Below are positions 11,059-21,858 of a stretch of DNA of 64,000 nucleotides, piece after piece (positions within the stretch are counted from its first letter, which is position 1; each line of letters opens with the position of its first letter). The stretch is from Ectocarpus siliculosus (Eukaryota > Sar > Phaeophyceae > Ectocarpales > Ectocarpaceae). The stretch lies in assembly GCA_000310025.1 (NCBI GenBank), contig FN649751.1:1013080-1077079 (forward strand), written 5' to 3'. The position numbers were made by a program, and so were the translations under genes. The notes beneath the pieces were generated by a model. The model had not been told where the DNA came from. It saw nothing but the letters and a program-made list of their open reading frames with translations, and ran no database searches.

Positions 11059-13963
11059 CAAGCCCCCACCGCCGCTGGTATTCATCCACGGATCGTACCA
11101 TGCGGCATGGTGTTGGGCAGAGCACTGGATGCCATTTCTCGCGGCAAAGGGCTACGAGACATACTCCATCAGCCTTAGAGGGACTTCTGGGACGCTCATC
11201 CCCGGAGCTGAGGTCCGTTGCTGGTTCGCCGGCGTGTGCCGCGAAGCGTGTGATCGTTTGATGCACCGCTTGTATGGTAACCATGCGTCCCGTGCGGAAG
11301 GGATAGCAGAGGGTTCGTGAGTAACATGGAGCGGTCTTGCAACAAGCAGGCAGGAAGGCAGAATATGTGTTGTGTCTGCGGGTTCGACATCTTACCTCGT
11401 GTGGATGCCCGTAGTGAAGGGTTTTTACTATAGAGGAGGGGTGCCATACCCGTTGCTCAATGTATCTTGTGCGGAGTACCGCAATGTACATGTCGAGACA
11501 CAACAGTGTCGTGATCAGCGACAAACACAGCTCGTGCTTTTTGCACTTTAGCTGGGGATGGTGTACACAGTCTCAGAAAATTGCCGCCGGACAATGCACA
11601 TTACCGTGTCCTTCTTTTTGTGTTTAGTTCTCCGCACACCGAAGCGCACGCAGGATTAACTTTTTTGCGCGGTCCCTATTCGTGTCTGCCTCTCTCTGCA
11701 GCCAGACGCGAAAGGCATCAAGGTGAAGATCTCCGACCACGTTGATGACATTCGGAGCTTTGCGGAGACCTTCCTGCCCGGGCGCCGGCCGGTTTTCGTC
11801 TCTCACAGGTTAGCCAAGTCCGTCGATGCATATATTCATTCATGTTGACCCCCTTTGCATTTGCCTGGGTGAATTGTCACGAACAACACCCCCGCGAATC
11901 TGTGTTTCCGCCGCTGGTTGCTCGAACGCTTTGCTCGTTTCCCTGCGAGCTGATTCTGGCGCGGTGCCGCGAAAGTTTGCCAAATCAAAGCGACTCGGTT
12001 TTTACCCCAAGTCCCTCCACCGGTCCTCCTCCTGGCGTGCCTCCATGACACGTATGATTTGCTCTGATGTAGCTTCGGCGGGGTGGTTCTGCTGAAGCTT
12101 TTGGAAGAGCTAGCGACTGAAGGTGGTCAGGGCGAAAAGGAAAACAAAGACAAGGAGGGTGCCGATGGAATACGGCCGGCCGTGGCCGGGGGGGCGTTCT
12201 TGTGCTCGGTACCCCCCTCAGGGAACGGCCCCATGACAAAGCGATTCATCAAACAGGTGTGCCGTAGTAGCCGGGTGCGGTGGCACCGTCGAGGTTGATG
12301 CGGGGCAGCAATGGGCTCTGTGTCTGCACTGCTACCGGTGCATAGCGAAGCTGAGCGCAAGTTGACATTCTCCGAAGGATAAGGAGCTCGCGTCAAGGTT
12401 GCCATCTGGCCGCGTTCGCCTGTTTTTCACATGATGCTTCATGCCTCGCACTTTTCGCTCGGGAGGCATGCGCCGGTCGATACAGAATGTACAGAACAAC
12501 ACGCACCGTTCCAGCTCGACCTCTGCTGCCTGTTGTTTGCACTTACTTACACCACACACGCGTGCCTTTCACGTCGCGCGTTTGGCTTGGCTGCAGAGAC
12601 CGGTGATGGCGGTGAAAATCGTGCTGGGCTTCGTTCTGAAGATGGCGGTGTACTGGCCGTGGCTGGCTCGAGATCTCTTCTTCTGCCAGGCGTTGGAGCA
12701 ATCGGCGCTCAAGAGGTGACTTGGAGGTGTCACCCCAAATGGGGCCAAATATCGTTCTACCCCTCCAAGTGGACTCGGAATCGGGCGTGCCTAAAACCTT
12801 CCGGTTGCTTGTTCTGCTTTCTGAGCGTTCGATAATATGAGACATAGCAACTCGTCCCTGTGCCCCTCGACGTTCGATTAGGACCAATGCAGATGCGATT
12901 ATTCTCGCCGACACAGATAACCTGTGACTTGCGAGACGTTGAAGTGTTCCTGTCGGTGGTCGCGAGACAGGTGGTGATGCGTAAGCACCAAGCATGACCC
13001 ACTGGTGAGCACGTGTGTCGTCCCGGGAAGAAGCTTAATGGCAAAAGCGTCTGTCTCACAGTGTTGCCTTTTTCCTCCCCAGATCCAGACCGAGCCCTTC
13101 GCCATTTACACCCCGCCTTGTTTTCCATGCGCGAACATCCGCACCAGATACATGTCACGTTTCAAGGCCGACTCCAAGAATGGCTTGGATCTCATGGACT
13201 TTTCGGGCCAGCTGCCAATGAAAATGGCGAACGCGGACGGGCAGGCAACGTGGGTGAACCAAGCCCCACCCAGGTAATATTGCATTCCGGATGAGAATCG
13301 TACTACGGTCTTTGGTCATTGTAGTTGTGATTGAAATATAATGGTTTAACGTGTCGTGTTTGCTTGCCCCTCAGCACGTGCGCGCCTCTGATTTTTGTTT
13401 GCCGTCTACCCCTGTGCTGTTTTTTGTTTTCTCACCGGAGTGAAGGTTGGTGATCGGGGCAGAGCGGGACCGCATCGTGGATGAGGCAGGTGTTCAGGAG
13501 ATGGCCGCGTTCCTCGACACCGACTACGTAATGCTGCCAACGGTGCCGCATGAGGTCAGTGATTCTTGTAGTGTAAGCCCGCCAGCCACCCTGTCCATAG
13601 CTGCTTCTATCCGCACAGCCGTGTTGACGGCCTCATTTTCTGTCCTCTTCCGAGCGGACAACTCGAACGTTCCCCACCCAGCGTTGTTGTGTATGATTTG
13701 TGCTGGGATTGTTGCTTTCGTGCCGTTGGGTTGTGCATGTTGTGGAAGTGGCGTGTTGGTTGGTCACTATGTAGCGCTTACCAACGTAGCTTGGTCTGTT
13801 CCCGGTCGTGACTGTGCGGTAGTCCCGCCTTTTCAATGCCCCGTGAACCGTGGGATGCTTATCGCCCCCGCAGGTCATGCTGGGTCCCGATTGGCCGTTG
13901 GGGGTCGCGCGGCTTCTTCAGTGGCTGGAGACTACGGACTTTGCCATGTCGAGCAAGCCATGA
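11059..13963 (+). CDS. Alpha/beta-hydrolase fold protein (5' end missing)
   Basis: Seven exons join in phase: 11059-11212, 11702-11808, 12073-12256, 12597-12715, 13148-13273, 13446-13554 and 13874-13963 (TGA). The first exon gives beta-strand and oxyanion motif PLVFIHGSYHAAWCW. The nucleophile elbow VFVSHSFGG is split by the second intron (AG|C makes the serine). A Lys/Glu-rich insert follows, then FLCSVPPSGNGP in the lid region. The acid is Asp in VIGAERDRIVD, and the catalytic His lies in LPTVPHEVMLG across the last intron. Family members hydrolyse esters, amides or epoxides; the substrate cannot be read here. The first exon starts after an AG with an incomplete codon, so the N-terminus lies upstream, in or beyond the damaged gap region. 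All catalytic residues are present, so the gene looks functional. Confidence 0.88.
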
Positions 13964-15902
13964 CGGAAAGTTCTGCAGGTGTTGGTCGCTCTCCTCGTAT
14001 TTCTGTGTTGTGCTCTGCTCATCGTGCCGTGCAGTGCTCATCTCAGAGGAGTAAACATGGTTGTTCGCCCAACGCAAGACCACGCCCACCTGAACCCCAA
14101 GAAGCTCGATGGACGCGTCGACAACACACCCACATCGAGTCCGCTGCCTTTTCTTTTGACCCGGAGAAGAGTTACGTTGACACATCAGGAAGCACGGGGG
14201 TGTAGCATGCATGTGGATAGGTGTCAAGAGGTATCATGGCCTTGGCGCCCACCTTTCGACTACCTCGAATCGGCTCTGCTATCAAAGCTGCCGCGTGTTT
14301 GTCATGGACCTTCATTGCAACTGCGCACGTAATTCTGGGACGCGAAGAACCTGCCAGGGCGGTGGGGTCACTGAAATGGAGAGCCTGTCCGGCCGAAACG
14401 CGATAGACTTACGTCGCCAGCGTTGAGTGGCCTCTGCCGCGCATTGTCCCGGGACTATTGCTGTTTTGGTGCTGTCATCTCCTTGCTATTGCGTAGATCG
14501 AGTGCTCGCAGTGCCCTTTTTTGCCAATTTTCACAAGCATGCTTTTTTTGGTGTTGTTGAATGCATCACGTTCTTCTCTGTGTTCGCTCTTGTGTTCCTC
14601 GTCTGACGACCTCCGATTAACCTTTACAGAAGTAATTCCTCTTTCGTGCTTGCCGTTGTGAAGCACTTGGGCGGTTCGGACAATGATAAGGTCCCCTTGA
14701 ATCTGCTCATTCTGTGTGGTGGGCACAGTTAGCTGTTGCTGCTGACAAGCAACCATCACTTGTCAATAGCACAGAAACGTGGCAACTTCACGATCACGTC
14801 CCGCCCTGTTCGATTTGCGCACGGTTCCCCCTCGATGATACAAACAGCTGCGTGCTTGCAACACGTAGCATGTTCTTTGATCAACCAGCTCGCGGTCCTC
14901 TGACCGTGTGGCGTTTACAGTCCATATCATGGTGTATCATATTTAGCTCACTATCTGGAGTGGACGATTCCTTTCGGAGCGTCACCACTTGGGAGTACAC
15001 GACTGCAAGTGCTTGCATATCCTGCTCATCGACAATGGCTGCTATCGAATCCCACGTACACGTTGACAGGAGTTTCAACATTGGTTAAAACCTCAGCCAT
15101 ACATGCGCACACGTCGCACTTGCAGCCAAGGCCTCCCAGCAAGGTTAAGTGGTGAACGTCTGTGTCATTTCTAGCATGCAGCTCGACTTCATTCCATTCA
15201 GCCACCTGCTCGAACAAGTTACCATGTCCTCCCCATCTGTCTGTCTACACGAGCTTTCGGTCGTCCCGAATCCTTGAACGGACATTGAGGACTTTGTCGT
15301 CGTTCTCTCAACATTTATAGCCAGCAATAGATTTGCTTTTCTTCGTCATTCAAATTGCCTGACCACGGTATCACCCCGTACAACATGTACAGTTCCTCGG
15401 TAAGATGAAGGGTAGACGAACAAAAACAAGACCGATGAACGGCGTATAGCGGACATACGTCGTAGTACACAGCCATTGAAACGTTTGTGCTGTGCCGGGT
15501 CCGACAACACCTCAAGATGTGGGCAGGTTACTGTCCAATCACACGCATACGTGAACGACAAAGACAGGCGAGCACACAAGAGTACGGCATCAGACGACCC
15601 GGAAATAAACCTAACTATCACATGTTCTGCCGTAGTTCCGTCGATAACACCGTTTTTCGCAGCATATACACTGTATGGCCTCGCCCCTTAAGTCGAAGAA
15701 CACCGATCAGGGGTCACACAAAACAAGATATTCGATGAGGAAATGCTGCCAATGTCCCACTTGCACTTCAGTACATTCAAAACTGGGCAACTCTGTCAAG
15801 TGTAGATTTGTCGCCGTCCGCTGGAACGCGCCTCCACGAAACATATAGATACCGGATGTACACCAGCCACATCGATTGCGTTTTAAGGCAAGCGAAACCA
15901 AA
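13964..15902. other. Spacer, no supported gene
   Basis: Only short overlapping frames on both strands, without family motifs. A - strand frame at 14475-14759 (94 residues, charged, Gln-rich start) is the longest simple one and has no support beyond length. Confidence 0.4.
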
Positions 15903-16952
15903 TCAATGTCTCCAGCCCTTCTCGTGCCCGTCCTTCATATGAGGCTCAAGGAATCCTCGAAATACAGCACCATCTGCACTCCAACGGGCTCCGTAGCCCG
16001 ACTCTTCTCGTATCTCGAGCACGCCATCTTTCCCTCCTCCTCCGAACACGTGGAGGTTTACCCACGTGGCCCCCGCCAGCAATCGCAACGTCACCTCCTC
16101 GGCGTGGTCGTTTTTTTCTGCTTCTGTACCCCCACACTCTCCCCACCAGCCCTCTCTTGCGCGCACGGCGTGCTTGCAAAGAGCTCGGCCACCCACCGTC
16201 AAAATGCAGACGGTCGTAGCCCTCGGTAGTATCGCGCGTCCCTCGGATCTCTTTTGGCTCCCATCAGCCGCAAGACATGATCCTGAAGAACGCGTGCCAG
16301 CGCACCCTTCGCTCACCACCAACAAGTGTGGCTTGTTGATGGCCTTCAATAGGACACGGCGAGAGGGGGGAAGGCAACCATCAATGCTTCCCACCGTCCG
16401 CTTCAGTCCCAACAGGTCCCGAATTCCTGCCTGTCCAATCGACGAAATAAACTTCTCACCACGTCGAAGAAGGTCCACAGCGGCAAGGTTCCATCGAGCC
16501 GATGCCGATTGTGTGGTGCGGGAGTCACAAGTGGCCCGAGCTCCGACCACATTCTCTCCCGGCCGCTCGGTCAAAGCCGGCAACGAAATCGGGGTCGCGC
16601 GGGGATCAATACAGGCATGGTGGGAAGAGCCATGCGTACAGACACATAGCTCCGGCCGGCAGGGCGTTGAAGAGAACCGGTGACACTTGACGACGGTTGT
16701 CTCGCACATTTCGCAAGCCCCGAACAGCGGCGCAAGCGGCGCCGCGGAACAGCCGAAGCCAGTCCGCGTGCCTGCCCCAGTCAAGCCTGCAGCGAAGAGT
16801 TCGGCAGCCAATTCCACAAAGGAGTATGCCTCGTGTTCGATTGCTTCCGCCACGTGGCCAGTTTCTAGAGAAGCGATCGATCCCTTGTCGGCAAAGCACC
16901 TTTGCAACCACGGATGCAGGACAGGAAGCGCAGCACGGTCGGCTTGAGACAT
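15903..16952 (-). CDS. Conserved protein of unknown function, single exon, 349 residues
   Basis: An uninterrupted frame runs from ATG (16952-16950) to TGA, which is long for this intron-rich sequence. The N-terminal part is Ala-rich and helical. The C-terminal third has the character of a conserved domain: GGRALCKHAV near residue 260, GWWGECGG, then KNDHAEEVTLRLL, FGGGG, GYGARWSADG and a terminal FRGFLEPHMKDGHEKGWRH. Trp, Gly, His and Arg in these blocks look like structural or catalytic positions. I have a faint memory of a similar C-terminal FxGFLEP..GH..W motif in plant and bacterial proteins of unknown function, but cannot name the family. The start is the first ATG of the frame. Function is not inferred. 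Confidence 0.65.
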   Translation of the reverse strand: MSQADRAALPVLHPWLQRCFADKGSIASLETGHVAEAIEHEAYSFVELAAELFAAGLTGAGTRTGFGCSAAPLAPLFGACEMCETTVVKCHRFSSTPCRPELCVCTHGSSHHACIDPRATPISLPALTERPGENVVGARATCDSRTTQSASARWNLAAVDLLRRGEKFISSIGQAGIRDLLGLKRTVGSIDGCLPPSRRVLLKAINKPHLLVVSEGCAGTRSSGSCLAADGSQKRSEGRAILPRATTVCILTVGGRALCKHAVRAREGWWGECGGTEAEKNDHAEEVTLRLLAGATWVNLHVFGGGGKDGVLEIREESGYGARWSADGAVFRGFLEPHMKDGHEKGWRH

Positions 16953-19900
16953 GGGTGTAGGTAGAATCGATAACCAACGAGTGCGTATCGCGGAAAGAAT
17001 GTCATGACATGGATTGAAATAATGCTACACGTGTGCTTGGCCGCTCAACCATAAAAGCTACACATTCTGAGCTCGAAAATCTCGATGGCGCGAAAAACAT
17101 GACCCACAGAAAAGGCAAAAGCATCGTGATGACATTGATCCGTAGGGACGTAGTCATCCACGCAATGAATATAATTGGCACGGGATGAGTTTGTTTTTTG
17201 TTTTTTTGTTTGTTTTTCTTCACATTAAACTCGTGTCAGTTGCTAATCCCAAAACCTAGCAAAGACTCGGCCCGTGGTCACAAAAATGCTAAAGCCATGA
17301 GTGAGGCAGTGCGATAGAACAAAACTCAAGAACTGTCCCACAGCAGGAATTGACCCCGATACCCGACCCTGGTTTGCCAAGACCACCGAGTGTCATTTTC
17401 TGACGGCTCAAGTGGAGACTACCGCGACCAGGCCTCTCGGGTCGGCTTGCACCGATCTCTCTCGCCCCGGTCGCCGGGTATTGTCGCAATAAAACTCCTG
17501 AACAAAGACAGTTCGGCTGGTGCGGCCGTCGGACCTCCCGACCAAGTGTAGAATGGCATCAACCGTACTCCAATACAAACACAGCAGATGATCTAACTCA
17601 ACCAAGGTCACGAGCCGAAGGCCAACAACATTGCATTACAATGCACCGAGGCCTCTTGACTTCTCCAACCTCGTCGGTGTTCCGACCACCTCGCCCTGCC
17701 AACGCAGAACCGGGTAAAACATGCCACCACCGCCGCCGCGCGCGCCCGCCACACGTGTTCCGAGATCTGCCTGTCCCTGCCCTGTGTTTACGCACAGACC
17801 AACCCTACCTCTCTCGCACAACCACACACGCGCTCGGTGGTACACAGATGTCTATGTGTTGGTCGAATTATTATTCGAACAGAGACGTGCAACCTTCAAG
17901 ACTACCGTGATGCTATTTGTCGGACTGTACAACTAACCAGGTGAATCGGCAGAGAGAATTGCACAATGGACGCGCAAATCCTGTCGTCGCTGCTATTTAT
18001 GGTGTTGGTGGTGTAGTTGGGTTGCCCCCACACTCCCAAGTTGTTCAGGGAACCCTTGGTTGAGATAACACTGCGCCCGACCATTGTTTGCGACAGTGAT
18101 CGGGGTGACCGAAACGGTGTAAACAGGTCGGCTCGAGTAGCCCGGTCACCGTACCCTCCACTTGAGCTGCCAGAAAACGGGACTCGGTGTCTGGGCCAAT
18201 CAGCATGGGGCCTCCGGGTCAATTTCTGCTGTGAGTTCCTCGTGTGTCCTATTGTGTCACCAACCTTCCCGGTGCGGTATACCATTTGATTGTTCCTCAA
18301 TATATTTGTGGTCGCTGCGTGCCGGTATGGGAGTAAACGCCAACGTTGTTGTGTTTGACTACAACACACTGATGCATGCAAATGGCCGTAAACATGCTAG
18401 TACGTACATAGTACTGGTAGATCGGTGAGAGCATGTATATGGTTTGGCTGGAATCACCTCAGGTTGTCGTTCCACTTGTGGTATTTCTCTCTTTCATGAT
18501 GGTAGAAACTACGTCCACAGAAGGACAGGACCAGCCGTGTCAGCAGCTGTCCGACACCTAGACTACGCATACAGCAGTATTAACAACTGCTGTAGTCTAC
18601 ATAGACTTGTATCGCACACAGTGCATTCCATGCCGTTGGTGACATGAGATAGCACGCCAAACCAAACGCTAACGGAAAGCTCTGGATGAGACGGTTCCAA
18701 CGCCGCCCTATTCGGCACCACTCTCTGCGCCGTGGAGCAATCGAGCTTTGACTATCGGTCCAGGGGGTGTGATATCGTAAGTCACCATATCACACCATGC
18801 ACGTGCGCTCGCCTGTGAATGCCCTTGCGTCGCCGATTGGCGAGGTCGACCATCGCAAGAGCCAGGGCCCAAACGTACGGCTGGACGATGAGACCTACTC
18901 TCGGTGCGTCCCTCGGCCGTGCGGCCGCTTCAGGTCGAAGTACATCCAGGGCATCTCCGACACACAAAAGCTGCTGCGCAACTGCGTCCCCCTGATGAGC
19001 CGGTCCCTGGAGAGCCAGTCTCAAAGCCCACGAAACCAGCAACGTTACGCCCTCATTGAGATCAGGCCGTGCTTTCATGAGAGGTTGACGATGTCTGCCA
19101 AAAGCTTACCCTGCACCAGGTTTGGTCAAACGGCGCCGACGAAACCAGGGGGGTGGAAGGATGGTACCACTGGATGATACCGCCGTAGAAGCTGATTGCT
19201 GTAGGTTGCGGTGGGACCACAAGGAACGGTCGGTCGGTCTCACACAGGACTGTTCGACTCGGCCCTATTTGGCATCGTCAAAATCGTAGAGAAAGGTCTC
19301 GGACAAGGCGACGAACGGGTGCATTGGCCACCCTACAGGATATGCATCTGGGGAAGAGTGGGGTGGAGAGATGAACGACACGAGAAAAGGCTGAATTGAG
19401 AAGCTTGAGGAACGTATGCATTCAGCGGTGTACCTTGTGTCGTCTCAGTTTGAAAAAAGGTAATAAAAAAAAAAAGGTACGGATCTACTGTTTTGCAACT
19501 CGGGGGGCACGCGCCACCTTTGGCTTTTCAAGCCATCGCAGCGCTTGCCGGTCGCATGGAGTCCGCCGACACCAGTGCCACCATAGTGCACTGGCGTGGC
19601 TGGAGACGCAAGGGCGACTTCGAGGTTTGCCTGTCGTGGTTTCGCAGGTGCGAAGAGTGTCGTCCAACAAAGGTCGCCGCAACAGCAACCGAGCTTTGAG
19701 ATTCCGAATCATCATGTCTGTTTGGTCGCTCTCACCGCCAGGAACAGGTAGATCCGACTTGATCTGTGTCGAGCGCGGCGACTTTGCGGGCCGCTGAGGG
19801 GACTGCCCATGAGTCTACTCTCGAGGACTGCACTTTCATCGCCTCTACCCCACGTAATTTTCGCGTGTGCCAGCTTTGCAAAAGTTGCTGTGTGCTGGAT

Positions 19901-21858
19901 GTCTTGTTGCCTCTTCACCGCCGCGTACTGAGTATAGTTCGAATGAAAGTTCCGACGCGCCCTCATGGCGCTGTCAGCCGGCAGTTTAGCCACCCTCGCC
20001 CAGCTGTGTGAATTTTGTATTTGAACGCTTTTGTATTTGAATGTTTCCTCCGTCGTCGCACACCGCGCCGTACATGAGCACTCTTCCCCGAGCGGTCGCT
20101 TCACGAAATTTAAACGCTTTCACATACAACATCATCCACACAACGTGCGGTATTGGTTGTCCAAGTCTGGTGTGGCGGGAGAACGGACGTGTGCCGGTGA
20201 GCGTTGAGCAATCATGAGCCCAAATAGTTTTTGCTGCCGGCGAACAGCGACCAAAGGTTGTGTCAACTTGGATCTGTACACGTATCCCAACCTGGTGGTA
20301 CACGCCATGACGGTGCAGCCTGTTCGGCGCCACAACAAAAAAAGGTTACATTCACAGCGCATACATACATCATCCGCGCCGTGCGGCATTCGCTGTGCAG
20401 GGTTGGTGGCGCAAGAGGCAACGGGGTGCCGGTGAGGGTTCAGCTGTGTCAGGAATGGTGGTAGCTCGTGCTGCCGCTGGAAAGCGAACAAAGTTGACGT
20501 AGCCAAGAGTAGCCAATCCTGGCGGTACACGTCATGACCATACCGCCTGTTCGGCTCTATCTCGGTGTTTTGCTACCACCTCATGTTGTTGCGCAAAGAG
20601 AGACGAATAAAAGGCATGTTGAACCTAACTGTCAGAACTACTGTCGGGCTGGTGCTCTTCGCACAATAGGCCGGAAGATGCGGGCTCGCCTATGCGCTTG
20701 TGCGCTTGCCCCGACCGTGTTGCGGCAGACGAAGACCTTCGTGCCCAAACTTCAACCCTTCAACCCTCTACATCCCCAAAGAGGAGACTTCCCGTTGCTC
20801 TCCGCGTGTGTTTCCTTTACATGCAGTAGATAGTCTGATTGCTAATCAGGAGCACCAAAAAAACAACGTTCTCCGGGCGCGTGTGGGCCGGAAGGTATTC
20901 GCAACACGGAAGGATCGAAGGGCGCGCCAGCTTTATCGGACATCCTGCTCAGTCTGTGCTAACAAGACTCCTGTGTCCGGGATGGCCACAGCACCTGCCG
21001 AGTGGAAAAGGTGTGTTCCTGCGTAAATTGCGCAACAAGATATCGTCATCTACAGCAGTATTCACTTTTTTTACCTTTTTCTACATGCGCACTTTCAAGA
21101 ATCCCTTCCTTGTCCCGTCTCGTTGGCAGTCCCTTGATGTTCATCGTCCAAGCCAGTTAATAAACTAGTATGAGTAAACTTGACATGTACTCTTATGACG
21201 CATGAAAATTTGCCTGCTATTGCGGCGTAAGGTGAAACTCCCAATTGCCCTCTTGCCCTTGAGGGCTCAAGGGTAAAATATCTACTTTGTAGATCGCCGC
21301 CATGGAGCACCAGTGGCTTGGGGAAAAAAATTGGTAGAATTTCAGGTTTGATGATACGCACTACAATCGGCAATACATTATTATTATTTGATGTACATGT
21401 GCCCTCTATTGTAGCAGCAGTACAGAACAACACAAAATTTTGTCTGTGTTGTGGAATTAGTGGAGCGGTGGCGAAGGTGCACTGGTATGGTATTTGGAGG
21501 TAGACATGTGATCGTGGTTGATCATGGTTATTTGGCGCCGTCGGATGCTATGACGTGACGTCATGCTAGATCAGGGCTTTATGCCGAGACATGCGCCCTT
21601 CTGTTCAGTGTGTGCGTACAGGCGATCTATGATCGTGTGTGCGTGGGATATTGTGAGTTGGCTTGGAAAGCGTTAATCAAGAGAAAGAGAACAACGGAAA
21701 GCAACAACAACCTGCTACTGTGGTCGGACAAGAGAATTCCACACAGCTCAAAGGTGATTGATTCTGAAGGAAGGGGTCAAATACCGAGGATGATGCCGTA
21801 AATATTCCTCTGAGTCAGGTACCATTACCCATGCCGTTCTCTGCGCGGTCGTCTGTAG
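16953..21858. other. Spacer with diverged duplications, no supported gene
   Basis: Open stretches near 18.8-19.2 kb read plausibly on both strands, so neither can be preferred. Two diverged copies of a block of about 200 bp lie at about 20165-20340 and 20400-20570, sharing GTGCCGGTGAG, TGCTGCCG, a GTTG..AAC stretch and GGTACACG. A hairpin lies at 18558-18600 (TAGACTAC...ACAGCAGT against ACTGCTGT AGTCTA). These look like mobile-element debris. Confidence 0.4.

Noticed and set aside
17318-17400. tRNA-like stretch on the - strand (GGGTCAATTCC resembling box B)
   Set aside because: No matching acceptor stem or convincing box A at the right distance.
18782-19177. Overlapping frames of 98 (-) and 126 (+) residues
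   Set aside because: Both strands look equally coding-like and neither shows a family motif or clear splice context.
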